From Diphasiastrum complanatum (lineage: Eukaryota; Streptophyta; Lycopodiopsida; Lycopodiales; Lycopodiaceae): 64,000 nt of DNA. The notes beneath the pieces were generated by a model, which saw only the letters and a list, made by a program, of their open reading frames with translations, had not been told where the DNA came from and made no database searches. Every line of letters starts with the position of its first letter. The stretch's first letter is position 1. This document shows, one piece after another, positions 1 to 13,869 of this stretch. A program made the translations under genes and the position numbers. The stretch is from positions 61,792,668 to 61,856,667 of the forward strand of contig CM055102.1 in NCBI GenBank assembly GCA_029204225.1, read 5' to 3'.

Positions 1-590
1 TATATGAAGTGGTTGGCCAACTACTTTGAACATTCGTCATTATAAAATTTCATAGCTATCTTACCCGATATGGACCGTGGAAGATTAATTTTCTCATACG
101 CATCACTTGGGAAATAAGCATCTGAAGAGAAGGTTATTACATCTCATAGGCTAAACTAACTATTGTCTAAATGTTAACCATACTATTAGAAGTCGGGCAA
201 GGCTGGAAACTCAAAAAATGGCAACCAGAAGTTACCGGTTTGCATTATCTCTCTAACTAACCTCTCTCTAAAGTGAAATTTCTTAAAGGGGCCCATTTTG
301 AGCCCATATTTCTCCTAATGCATAGTGTATACGGTCAACAAATCAGTATCATTGACGGAGATGAGGACGTCGCTAAAATCGCTCACTTCGTAAATTACGG
401 GAAGTGCCTGCTGAACATTCCTCGTTCATTTTTAGATGAACTTCGGCATTTTTCTCTCTCTTCGAATTTTTGCAAAAAAAAGCCGAAGGTGTCCTAAATA
501 AGTTTAAGGCACCCTAAGAAAGTTGAAGATGCTCTCAGAAAAAAGCGAAGATCTCTTTAACAGTTCAACTTTTTCGCTCTTTTTGGGAAA
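1..590. other. Gene-free leading stretch
   Basis: No coding region could be supported here. From about 480 the text is rich in AAGTTGAAGG-type words that recur further right, so the right part may belong to the LTR that follows. A 74-codon open frame starting near 273 resembles nothing I recognise and has no supporting signals. Confidence 0.4.
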
Positions 591-1130
591 GTCGAAGGTG
601 TCCTTAAAACAAGTTGAAGGCACCCTTGAAAAGTTGGCAAAAGTGTCTTTAACAGTTTAACTTTAAAAAATAGAGAACCTCTTGGAATTTTCTCTTCTCT
701 TCGCATTTTTTGGAAAAATGCGAAAAAGGAGCGAAGGTGTTTGAAAAATAGTTTAAACTGTTGAATTGTGAACAAGTTCACTTCTTCAAGATAGTTGAAC
801 AGAAGAAGTCAAAGGTAAGTGTTGCAGTTTTCGAAAAAGTGCAAAAAATGCGAACTGCGACACTTAGTGTTTTTTTTTTCTTGCAGACTGTTCAAAAATA
901 ATATAAATCTACATACTTGTTCTAAATGCAAGTTTTGTGGAAGTCCTTGAAGATGGCCAAGTCTTCAATGACTTCAAGTTATTAAACTTAACATTTGAAT
1001 TTAAGATTATAATGGGATTGGTTACCCTTTGTTGGCGATCAGCCAGAAGTCTGTTGTAGACGTTCTTCAAGTAATTGGCTCTCTAAGTTATCATTCGCCA
1101 AGGAGGCAATTGTGGGCTTTATTTTCAACA
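591..1130 (-). repeat. LTR-X copy 1 (copia 3' LTR, minus orientation)
   Basis: This stretch aligns along most of its length with 13231-13861. Shared words include TAAATCTACA, AGTCCTTGAAGATGGCCAAG, GATTGGTTACCCTTTGTTGG and GTGGGCTTTATTT. The right edge reads TGTTGAAAAT on the minus strand, a typical copia LTR start, at position 1130. A copia RT fragment lies immediately to the right, so this is read as the 3' LTR of a minus-strand element. The left edge is uncertain. No polypurine tract or RNase H lies between LTR and RT, so the element is internally deleted. Confidence 0.7.
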
Positions 1131-1138
1131 ATTGAATG

Positions 1139-1540
1139 TCTGAGATAAAGGAAATATCATAGATCCATTGAGCTTTTTATTCCTAGTGGGCCTTCATACG
1201 TGTTGTCAGTCAGATCACCTGAGAGAACCTAGGCCTTTCTATTAGGTTCACCTCGAGCTCTCTTCAGTGCCTCTGTTGATGATTAGCACATCATCGACAT
1301 AAAGTGCTATTATGATATAGCTTGTGTTCTGTATTGTAGATACACATTTGAGAGTGTTGAATTGAAAGTAAATTGATATTGCAACAAGAATAGATTTGAT
1401 TCTTTCAAACCAGGCTCTTGAAGCTTGCTTTAACTCATACAGTGCCTTTTGTAATTTGTCGACTTCATGCTCTTGAATTTGAAGAACGTAACCTTCTAGT
1501 TGATAGACAGTTTTAATACAAGAATATCTTCTCTTCAAAA
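1139..1540 (-). pseudogene. Ty1/copia reverse transcriptase fragment
   Basis: The minus-strand frame carries the palm region of a copia reverse transcriptase, with ALYELKQASRAWF followed about 35 residues later by the catalytic YVDDVLI box. RT copies element RNA into DNA in the cytoplasmic particle. Only about 95 residues remain open, against a pol of well over 1,000 residues in a complete element. The 3' side ends against LTR-X copy 1 and the 5' side ends at about 1540, where a plus-strand gypsy integrase fragment begins. It is clearly a relic. Confidence 0.85.
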
Positions 1541-1545
1541 TATGG

Positions 1546-2230
1546 GGGCATCATCTTCATAGGGCCAATACACCCATCATTCTCTAGTAGAAAATACTAT
1601 ATCACCGTGGCCATAGATTACTTCACCAAATGGCAGAAGCACATGCGATAGCAAAAGACAATTCTAAGGAGAGTAACAGGTTCTTGTAAGAATAGGTGAT
1701 AGGGTGATTTGGATCTCCTCGAGAACTCATCTCTAATAGAGGTACACATTTTTTGAGCAAAGTCATCAAGGCCTTGACCGGGATCAAGCATCACAAAAGA
1801 ACCCCCTATCATCTGCAGGCTAACGAACAAGTTGAAAGCATGAACAAACAATTGGTAGGGATACTAAGAAAAATTGTATCTGATAGTCAACGAGATTGAG
1901 ACAAGAAACTATACTCTACATTATGGGCATACAATTCCACATACAAAACCAGTACGAACCAAACCTCGTTCTTCTTGGTATATGGCCAAAAATTGCATCT
2001 TGCCCATTGAGATAGAAGTCTCATCGTTACAATTTGCCATGGAGCACAATCTAGAGGAAAAGGAATTAGTATTGCAATGATTGGATACCCTACAAGACCT
2101 AGATGAGCATAGACTGGCTATGTTAACCCATTAGGAAACCCACATGCATCGGATGAAGGAAATCCATGATAGAGATATGTTTGACTATCAGTTCATCCAA
2201 GGTCAACTAGTATTATTCCTATGATGCAAG
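1546..2230 (+). pseudogene. Ty3/gypsy integrase core, frameshifted
   Basis: Reading across three frames gives integrase core text: FIGPIHPS, then VAIDYFTKW, then after a frame change HHKRTPYHLQANEQVESMN and later TLWAYNSTYKTSTNQTSFFLVYG. These match the core of plant gypsy integrases, which insert the DNA copy into the chromosome. The catalytic D sits in AIDYFTKW and the E in the QANEQVE segment. Further text near 2150 resembles the post-core region (RMKEIHDRD). At least two frameshifts and several stops break it. No gypsy protease, RT or LTR was found attached. Confidence 0.85.
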
Positions 2231-2489
2231 ATATGAATTGATGTTTCAAAACTGAAAATCCATTGGAATGGACCTTATTTAATACAAAAATTGTATTAGA
2301 AAATCACTATGAAATTGGCTTAGTTAAACAATTTAGTCGAACGGTGAAGTATTCAAACATCGGATCAACATCAACAAAATCAAAACATATTGTAGGTAGA
2401 AAACACAAGTAATTGTAAAGTGTCTAATACTTTTTTCTATTCTTATCTTCCTTTCAGGTGTCACCATATATGAGTTGAGGAGTTGATTA

Positions 2490-2880
2490 GACAAAAAATA
2501 CGAATGACAAGAGGTCCACTACTGGGTTTACATTTATGTAGATACAATAGCCATTGCTTGGAGTAGCAAGAAGCAAATTATTTTGATTTATTATTTATGG
2601 AATCTGAGTACCAAGCTCTAAGTAGTGCAACACATGAAGCAATATGGCTATGATGCTCATTTTTAGACTTGGGACAGGGGACAACCTCAAATGGGTGCAA
2701 CCACAATTTCATGTGATATTCAAAGTTGTACACACTTAGCTAAAAATCTTGTATTACATGCTCAAATCAAACATATAGAAGCACATTATCATTTTGTTTG
2801 AGAGAAATTCAAGCACAAGCCATTAATCTAGTATTTTTTAGATTAGAAAATGTGACATCCTCCCAAGCGCATTAAAAAAG
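2490..2880 (+). pseudogene. Ty1/copia RNase H remnant
   Basis: Conceptual reading gives WSSKKQI, then ATTISCDIQSCTHLAKN, then HAQIKHIEAHYHFV. This is the C-terminal RNase H pattern of copia pol: the SSKKQ strand, the DNQS active-site strand (here DIQS) and the KHIE-YHFVRE ending. RNase H degrades element RNA after copying. Stops and frame changes interrupt it. It stands alone, with no RT upstream, because the gypsy integrase relic lies there. Its own LTR would be expected to the right, but I could not define one. Confidence 0.8.
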
Positions 2881-6510
<3,630 letters not shown>

Positions 6511-6515
6511 CCAAA

Positions 6516-6584
6516 CCCCCCCCCCCCCCCAAACCCCTCTTGGGGTGCCCATAAAAGGGGGGGGGGGGGGGGGGGGGGGGGGGG
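6516..6584. repeat. Poly-C (15) / poly-G (28) inverted pair
   Basis: A run of 15 C at 6516-6530 is followed after 26 bases by 28 G at 6557-6584. The spacer itself contains CCCCTCTTGGGG. Single-stranded DNA here could fold into a C:G hairpin, and the G run could form a quadruplex. Such tracts are also prone to sequencing and assembly error, so the lengths should not be trusted. Confidence 0.95.
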
Positions 6585-6589
6585 CTGTG

Positions 6590-7800
6590 GGGGTGGTTTA
6601 GAGTGGTTATTGTAGCCATAGCTGAATAAGCTCAAACCTTGCATGACATGTAGTTGATATCTTGAAAGCCTTGTTCTTAATGTTTAGGCTTCACTTAATA
6701 CTTGATGTAGTATATTGCATATTCACACATAGAAATGCTATTATCATTATTTCAAAAGGAGTGTTAGAAAGTAATATAGCCAAAAAAAAACCAGAAATGA
6801 AGAGAGTTTATCTGAAAATCAACAACAATGAGTATAGTGAGATAGGCACAATAGCACATGCACTCTATTGCACACATAAATTCAAAGGTTTCTTCAAAAC
6901 AAAATTTTTAAATTTGTAAAGATTTGGAGAACATATGATAGTGCTTTAACAAAGTGAATTTCACATTGATTGTGGATACAATGGCAAAGGGATTAGGGCA
7001 GTGGAATGTAATGAAGGAAGTAAATCAGGTGATGATGGAGGATTGTCTCAAAGGGAGAGTATTAAACAACCAAGAGTATGTCATTTACATTACAATAACT
7101 CAAGATCAAATGAGAAAATAAAAAAATTGGCATGGCATCATTTAGGTTACAATAAATCAATGTTAAAATGTGACATGGGTGTCGAAGAATAGGGGCAACA
7201 AGGACATGGTGGAAACAAATTGCAAAGAAGCAATGGAAGATATATTAGGTACGGATGTACATAGTGAACTAGATGGTCTATGTGCCTTAGAAGTGTATAT
7301 CCCCATGATACTAGCTCATAAAGCAATGCGATCATTTGAAAATGTTGAGATATTAATAATGCAACTTTATGACTCAACTTTTTTTGGTGTTGGTTCTTGA
7401 GAGAGACAAGGCAATAATGAACTCTCTAGAGAGCACTAACTTGAGAGTGAGTTCTTGATTCTATCAACCAAAGAGTACAAGAAAAGCAAATTGAATCACC
7501 TAGAAGAGAATCTTGGACCGAAGACAAGAAAATGAGTGTTGTGCAATATCCACTTGAAGAGATTTATTACAAAATATTGAATAAAACGAACTATATGCAA
7601 GAAAAGAAAAAGAAACACATATAAGTAGAAATTATTTGTGGCCAATGAAAGTGTAGATATGAAAGGAGCACTTTCACTACTATTGAAAAGTTAAAGCAAT
7701 AGTCCACTACCTTCTTAACCTCTTCAATCATAATCCCTTCATCCAATGTGAGAGTTGAACCCTCGCAGAACTTCGCAGAGCAGTCAAATCACCTTCTGAA
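6590..7800. other. Gene-free stretch
   Basis: Four short open frames (63-85 codons) overlap on both strands between 6662 and 7400. None has recognisable domains or a believable partner, so none is called. Confidence 0.4.
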
Positions 7801-7914
7801 CTCTCGCAGACTTCCTTGAGGTCTTAGAATTTTGTGAAGAAGGTCCCTATCAAAATTTGGGTGGAACTGAACAAGGGAAAGTGGATTTCACCTAATACGC
7901 ACTCTAAATTTCGC

Positions 7915-7922
7915 TATATAAG
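7915..7922 (+). promoter_or_regulatory. TATA box of the decayed gene-like unit
   Basis: TATATAAG sits in a CGC-TATATAAG-GGC context 253 bp upstream of the ATG at 8175. The interval is C/T-rich, like a plant 5' leader. It is the best TATA box in the left third of the window, and its position relative to the decayed reading frame suggests it once drove that unit, whether host gene or transposon. Confidence 0.5.
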
Positions 7923-8174
7923 GGCTGATTTCGAGTCAATTGTCACCTTTGCTGGTGAAGCTCTGCTCAAATTTTCACTGAAATTTTCAAGTTCTTTGTT
8001 TGTGACCAAACTTTCTACAAGCTATCATTTTCTCATACTAAACACAGATCTGCGCTCTGAACTACAGTTCTCACCATCCAACACTCACTATTCACAATTT
8101 TTTGTCATTTCCACACCTTTTTACCTTTTTCAGCGTTTCTCCTACTTTTTTGCCCTTTAACTATCACTGCTAAC

Positions 8175-9679
8175 ATGGCCTCCACATCCTCTAAAGACTC
8201 TGGCACCAAGCAGGTGATCTAGCGTGAAATCCCCTCAGCCACACAGATTTGGCCCTTACCCTCTAACACTCTGATTCAACCACGGCTTCAGACAGCCTGC
8301 CCACTTCTTGAGGCAATTTCCCGGTGATTTTCCATTCTGAGATTAACATGGGCCTCGCCCTTCACGCTTATGCCACCTGGGACGCGTCAAAGTCACGCTT
8401 CCACTTCCTATACCAAGGTACCATGTACAAGGTCAGGATTAACGCAAACTCGATGGTCACCATTGGCATTATGTCTGGTGACCGTCAGCCCACCTCCCAT
8501 CGTCAGACAAAAACTCTTATCAAACCTTTCGTCACCCAAACTGCACCAGAAATTCCAATCCAGACTAACAATGGTTAACCCGTCATTTAGGCGGCTGCCC
8601 ATCTGTTAAACAACTTTTTGGCTATTTCAACATTTTGCAAGGACATAATCTAGTCCAAGCTGCTAAGCCAAATAGTGGAATCCTTTCTAGCATTCTGTGG
8701 CCCCTCAGTTGTGCCATACGACTGGCATAACTTTCTCATTTGTGAACTAATCATCTCCATCAAACCCAACAACCGTGAGCATATCGCAACAAACCCCTTG
8801 TTGTGTAATTGTGCATGCGCACTTCTCGAGATGAAAGTGCGCGATTTCCACCGCTCAACCCTTTTGTCTTTCATTGTGCCGACTAACCTCTATCAGCCAT
8901 CTTTAGCTTCCACCTCCTCCCAGCCTGTAGTTACTAACACAACGGCCAGCAAATGAATGTGTGGCATTGCCTCTTCATCCTCATCTCCACCTACTACCTG
9001 AAGACGCACCACCACCACCGCACTAACCACTTCATCAACCATCGCCACTTCTCCTTCCATACAACCTTCTCCTCCTGTCTCTGTTGTCACTACCCCTCTT
9101 TCTGTTCCTTCCACTATTGTTTCTGTTTCCATTCTTGTTTCCTCTGTTAATACCACTTCCATTTCTGTTTCATTATCCACTACTCCTTCCATCACCATCG
9201 CATTCTCCATCACTCCTGTCGCCACCGTTGCTCCCCTCATGTTTAATCCCTCTGATTCTCAGTTGTCTCCAGACACTCTGGTGTAGATGCAAGTCATCAA
9301 CTTTTCACCCCCATGCCAGACCATTTTTGCTCCATCCTTGCCTTCCGTGCTCCACACCACACTTCAGTTTCCCTCTGTTCCACCCATCCTCTCATTTGGA
9401 CAAACCATCCTCACCCCCGTTTCCACTGCTACTTCTTCCACCCCATCTGTTTTGCCACCAAAGGTTGCCGAGGGCAACCAACCATTGTTTGATGACGCAT
9501 TTGTTCAAACAATTTTTATATCATCGCTAGATCGAACTGATCCCACCGCCCCAGATGACATCAGGTGCCCCGAGAACCTGATTGAAGACAATGACGGCGG
9601 AGCTCCACAAGTCGTCGGGGCCGCTACCACACAAGCCCCTATCAGTGCCAACGTTGGAGGTATTCTCGACGAATTGTAA
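8175..9679 (+). pseudogene. Decayed ORF of unknown family, Ser/Thr/Pro-rich C-terminal half
   Basis: From an ATG at 8175 a short frame (MASTSSKDSG) meets a stop and a frame change near 8290-8320. From about 8315 one single frame then makes protein-like text to 9679, about 455 codons, broken by six in-frame stops at 8576, 8588, 8651, 8954, 8999 and 9284. Every one becomes CAA, CAG or CGA by one T-to-C reversal. The N-terminal part is mixed alpha/beta-like (for example SRFHFLYQGTMYKV). From about 8970 it becomes a Ser/Thr/Pro/Val-rich, probably disordered stretch, and it ends in an acidic tail. I do not recognise the family. The C-rich codon use contrasts with the AT-rich neighbours. It could be a captured or degraded host gene or an accessory ORF of a transposon. 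The adjacent copia relic is on the other strand. Confidence 0.55.
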
Positions 9680-9844
9680 ATAAATAAAATCGACCAGTAA
9701 AATGTGTTGAGAGGGCATGGCATCCTGTGCGTATAAGCCCATGGCCAATGAGCACACAAGCTAAGTTGTAATTAAAATAATAGGCTTGGGACCTTTGTAA
9801 GTAAAATAAAACTTGAGGCCCAAAGTCAATTTTAAACTTAGACA

Positions 9845-10240
9845 TTATTTTTTTAGAGTTGGTTCCAATTCATTGTCGTTGAAAAATGTTGTCTTGACAT
9901 CCATTTGGTGCATTTCTAGGTCTTTCGCGGCTGTTAACACAATCAAAGTCCTGATTGACTGCATCTTGACGACAGGACTGAAAACTTCTTGATAATCCAC
10001 TCCTTGGACTTGAGTAAAACCTTTAGCCAGCAGCCGTGCTTTCCATTTTGCAATGGAACCATCAGAGTTGATCTTCTTCTTGAAGATCCACTTGTTGTCG
10101 ATAACTCTCTTGTGAGTGGGGAAGTCGACCAGTGTCCAAGTCTGATTCATCGAAAGTGAGTTATACTCGCTTTCCATAGCTTCTTGCCACTTCACAACAT
10201 CCTTGGAGTTAATTGCTCCGGCTAGGCTCTCTGGTTCTTA
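9845..10240 (-). pseudogene. Copia A: reverse transcriptase N-terminal part
   Basis: The minus strand encodes the start of a copia RT: WQEAMESEYNSL, then WIFKKKINSDGS, KARLLAKGFTQ, the DYQEVFSPVVK box and HQMDVKTTFFN, which contains the first catalytic Asp. It stops abruptly at 9845 just after that box, where FLNGDLEEE-like text would be expected, so the YVDD palm and RNase H are lost. It continues the linker at 10625-10800 but is separated from it by about 380 bp of unrelated DNA. Confidence 0.9.
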
Positions 10241-10620
10241 TAATGAAGGAGCTCAAGCATCCTCATTTTCTAATCACTCTTGCTTATGCTATTGTTGTGG
10301 TTTGCTTGTTATTTTCATTTCCCATGCTTTTTTGTTTATGCTAGTTAAGGTTTTTCCATAAGCAATAAAATTGAGCATTTGAGCTATCCTCCATCTCATC
10401 TCTCTCTCTTTCTCTCTTCTCCTTCTTCTTCCTCTTCTATTCCATCCTTTCACTTCACCAACAATCATTATGAAGTTAGTTAGGGGAGTGGAGTTAGTGT
10501 GAGTAGTGTTAGGGGAGGTAGAGTTAGACAAAAAGTAGAGAACTAACTAGAAGTAGCATCTATGCATAGTTAGGTGCCTATCCAGTGAACTAACCCTTGT
10601 TGACAGGCGGGAGGGCTATT
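10241..10620. other. Insertion of unrelated DNA inside copia A
   Basis: Between RT text ending near 10240 and linker text beginning near 10625 lies about 380 bp with no copia similarity. It includes a CT-rich tract (10380-10440) and a GTTAGTTAGGG-like stretch. It may be a solo LTR or other small insertion. I could not identify terminal repeats or a target-site duplication. Confidence 0.5.
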
Positions 10621-10624
10621 ACAA

Positions 10625-11596
10625 CGTCGGATCGAAGACCCTACAATCTGCTTGAGCTAGCTTGCTCTGGTCTGATGACAGGTATTGTTGGCTGCTCGGC
10701 TTCTATAGTTGTAGTTGCAGGTTCTGTAGAAGGAACATCAACGCTGGAAGAATCCATGCGACGTAAAATAGGATGAAATGACATAACATCGTTTATTGAT
10801 GGTTGTTTAAAATCATAGTATGTATGTTCTTGATATATTACATCCCTAGAGACAAATACTACAATGGTGGATGGATCATAAACTTTATAAGCTTTACGTT
10901 CATCAGGATAGCCAATGAAAATACATTTATTTGTCCTATGATCCAGCTTCTTCGTAAGCCGTTTAGGAATGTGAACACAACATATACAACCAAATATTTT
11001 TAAATGGTTGACACTAGGCTTGTACCCATGCCAAACTTCATGAGGAGTCTTGTTGTTGATGGCTTTGGTGCTGGATCCGTTCTGCATGTAACGGGCTGTG
11101 GCAGTAGCTTCTGCCCAAAACTTCGCAGGTAGGTGTGCTTGATGTATCATGGATCTGGTTGAGTTGAGAAGAATTTGATTCTTTCTTTCTGCAATCCCGT
11201 TCTATTGAGGTGAATTGGGAGTGGTGAACCGTCTTCTAATACCATGTTCAGCCATGTAGTCAGACATCTCGTTAGAGATGTATTCGTCACCATCATCAGT
11301 TCAGAGTGCCTTCACTTTCCTAGACGTTTGTGTCTCAGCCATGGCCTTGAATCTCTTGAAACATTCAAATGCTTCAGATTTGTGCTTAGTGAACATGACT
11401 GTAGACCATCTAGAATAATCATCTATGAAAGTGATAAAATAGATTACATCTCCTAATGACGGAGTTGGCATTGGACCACAGAGATCGTTATGTACAAGAT
11501 CTAATACATGCTTTTTTTTTATGGAATGTGATTTTAGAAACTTGCTTCTAGAGTGCTTCCCATAGATGCATGATTCACAAAAGAAAGACTTCCTAT
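10625..11596 (-). pseudogene. Copia A: integrase core and C-terminal region
   Basis: On the minus strand, near 11200, text reads TTPNSPQ-stop-NGIAERKNQ, holding the integrase catalytic Glu. After that come MIHQAHLPAKFWAEA, TPHEVWHGYKPSV, LKIFGCICCVHIP, the GYPDERKAYKVYDP stretch and SRDVIYQE. These are standard copia integrase core-end and linker boxes. The stop before NGIAER is TAG where CAG (Gln) is expected. Upstream text to 11596 holds the degraded catalytic Asp region. The domain would insert the DNA copy into the chromosome. The element is inactive. Confidence 0.85.
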
Positions 11597-12079
11597 CTAA
11601 TGAAGATGGATATTCAAACCATCAACTAAACTATTGCAATGCATATAAGAAAGTGATTTTGTAATCACGTGTCCAAATCGACTATGCCATAGAACAACAT
11701 TCTCATTTACATTTTCATTAGAGATACTAGCTAATGCAACTGAATTAGAGAGTACGTAAAGATTTCCAACTCTAGTGCATGTAGTCAGAGTAGTATCTTC
11801 CTCGAGTATTGTACACTGCTCAGATGACAAAGTAACAGTGTAGCCCTCATCAGTTATCTTAGAGACTAATAACAGATTCTTTGATAACTGAGGAACATGA
11901 AGGACATTAGGAACACAAATGGATAGATCGTTGTTGAAGCTGATCTTCACTGTTCCTTTGCCTTCCACGCGTATGGTGCTAGAATCTCCGAGGTAGATGA
12001 ATTGGTCTCTGTTATAAGCTGTGTTCTCCGTAAACCATTCCTTGCGAGAGGTCATGTGTTGGGTAGCGACGTTGTCCAC
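11597..12079 (-). pseudogene. Copia A: protease and pre-integrase
   Basis: The frame starts at MDNVATQHMTSRKEWF. In active copia proteases the matching segment is DSGAT followed by HMT, so the catalytic D-S/T-G triad is here DNV and the protease cannot be functional as written. A TAG stop lies just upstream where Trp (TGG) is usual. Downstream are PNVLHVPQLSKNLLLVSKI and the zinc-binding pre-integrase start LWHSRFGHV. The product would normally be cut from a gag-pol polyprotein. Confidence 0.88.
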
Positions 12080-12082
12080 ATA

Positions 12083-12991
12083 CTAGCTATCACAGTCTTT
12101 GTTGCTGCTGTAAACCATTAACAAGTGTGTATCTGACTCCTTGAATTCCGTCGTGTTGGAGGAGTTTGACTGCTGGTGTTGTTGTTGTTTCTTTTCCTCA
12201 TTGTAGATCCTGATGCGACACTCCTTGATGTCGTGATTAGCTCTTTTGTAATATCTACAGAAAAGCTTCTTGCACGATCCACCATGATCACCTTGAGTAT
12301 AAGGCTTATGTTGTTGCTGCTGCACTTGATTCTTGCCCTTGGAATAGTCTTTCTTCTTGGTGCATAGAGTCATGGATTTGTCTTTGATGGACAGGCTGCT
12401 AGTCTTTCTCCGCATTTCTTCTTGAAGAAGATGATCGATCACCTTTTGAAGAATGAGATTGGGTTGTGTGGAAATCATCACCACAAAGTGCTCATAGGAC
12501 TTTGGAAGAGAAGAAAGCAAGGTCATAATGGCATCATCTTGAATAGAACATCCTACAACTGATAACTGATCTAACAGGGACTTGAAGCTATTGATGTGAG
12601 AAGTGATGGTAGTAGAATCAGACATGCTAAGAGTAAAGAACTTTCTTCTAAGATGTAGTCTCATGGTCACATCGTGAGTCTCATAAAGACTTGATAACAA
12701 GTCCAATGCTTCCTTAGAGGTTTTGCACGTGGTAATGTGAGATATTTGGGAGCCGGCCAAATTGAGTGTGATACATGCTAGGGCCTTCTGATCTTTGATC
12801 CTCCAGGCCTTTGCTTGATCACCACCTTCTACTACATCCCAAAGACCTCTATCTATCAACATCATTCTAAGTTTCAACTTCCAAATGTAGAAGTTAGAAC
12901 CATTGAACTTGTCAATTACTCCAGCTTCATTGAGTGATGAAGATGAAGAGCTACCTATATGAGACATGATAACAGTATATAAATAGAACAA
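12083..12991 (-). pseudogene. Copia A: gag (UBN2-type) with degraded zinc knuckle
   Basis: An open 302-codon frame gives a copia gag. It starts near MSHIGSSSSSSLNEAG, then FNGSNFYIWKLKLRMMLIDR, a UBN2-like helical capsid region (residues about 80-200, including LLSSLPKSYEHFV), and a nucleocapsid-like tail. The expected CCHC knuckle reads CRYYKRANHDIKEC, so the second Cys is Tyr. Gag packages element RNA in a cytoplasmic particle. The frame closes at the stop that replaces the protease Trp. The primer site and LTR lie just upstream (right), so this is the true 5' end of copia A. Confidence 0.9.
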
Positions 12992-13018
12992 ACTTATCTC
13001 TCGTTTTATTTGAGCTAC

Positions 13019-13030
13019 GCTCTGATACCA
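13019..13030 (-). other. Copia A primer-binding site (tRNA-iMet)
   Basis: The plus strand reads GCTCTGATACCA, so the minus strand carries TGGTATCAGAGC. This is complementary to the 3' end of plant initiator tRNA-Met and is the usual start of copia minus-strand DNA synthesis. It lies three bases from the LTR edge at 13034 and upstream of gag. Confidence 0.93.
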
Positions 13031-13033
13031 ATC

Positions 13034-13230
13034 TGATGGGGCAAGGGAGATAGAAGAACGTGAACGGAGAAGAGAGCAAGTTTATTGCGGAATAGCTCTC
13101 CCGTTCTAATCAGCTGCTAAATGCAAAAATAGTCTAATAGACAGCTTATGCTAAATGTAATCATAGCTTTAAGTGTTCTGATTGCCCAACATGAGCTTAA
13201 AAATTAATTCATACTCTGAAACAAGAGTAC
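13034..13230 (-). repeat. Copia A 5' LTR, truncated
   Basis: The LTR begins next to the primer site with TGATGGGGCAAGG on the plus strand. It matches, in reverse complement, the segment 15515-15714 over about 200 bp with scattered mismatches (shared words GCTCTCCCGTT, AGCTTATGCTAA, TTCATACTC). After about 13230 the match stops and LTR-X sequence begins, so another element cut into or replaced the outer half. Confidence 0.8.
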
Positions 13231-13861
13231 TTTTGCAAATAAGGCGAGGGTGCCCTTGAAACAGTTTAACTTACAAAAATAGATGACCTTCAAAATTTTC
13301 TCTCTCTTTAAACACCAGCGCCATAATTTTGAGAAGGTGTTAAAAACAGTTAAACTTTTGAACTGCACAAGTTTAAACTTTTGAACTATGCAAGTGTCGC
13401 ATTTCAAATGCAAAAAAGCCAAAGTTGTTAAAAACATAGTTCATTTCTGCAGACTATCACGACACTTAGTGTATTTCTGCAGACTGTTGCGACACTTAGT
13501 GTGTTTCTGTAGATTGTTGAAAAAGTAATGTAAATCTACAGACTTGTTCTAAATGCTAGTTCTTGGAAGTCCTTGAAGATGGCCAAGTCTTCAATGACTT
13601 CAAGTAATTGGACTTAACATCTGAACTTGAAATTATGACAGGATTGGTTACCCTTTGTTGGAGATCAGCTGGAAGCCCATTGTAGATGTTCTTCAAATAA
13701 ATTGGTTGTCTAAGTTTGTGATTCCTGCAGGTATCAGATGAGCAGATGTAGAACCAAAGTTGGTTTCACCTTACCCTAGATCAATGATCAATAAACATGC
13801 AAGAAGGATCATGAAATAGAAATTAATCATTCACCAAGAACTGTGGGCTTTATTTCCAACA
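13231..13861 (-). repeat. LTR-X copy 2
   Basis: This is the second copy of the LTR at 591-1130, in the same orientation. Its right edge is TGTTGGAAATAAAGCC on the minus strand. It carries an extra block of about 105 bp near 13720-13830, and a direct repeat of about 30 bp around 13443-13502 built on CGACACTTAGTGT. A copia RT relic follows on the right with no RNase H or polypurine tract between, repeating the arrangement at copy 1. Confidence 0.75.
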
Positions 13862-13869
13862 TTCCAATC

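Noticed and set aside
6662-7400. Cluster of short open frames
   Set aside because: Overlapping on both strands, no recognisable domains, no consistent decay pattern linking them.
8893-9240. Minus-strand open frame rich in Val/Glu/Thr
   Set aside because: It is the complement of the Ser/Thr/Pro-rich segment of the plus-strand decayed ORF.
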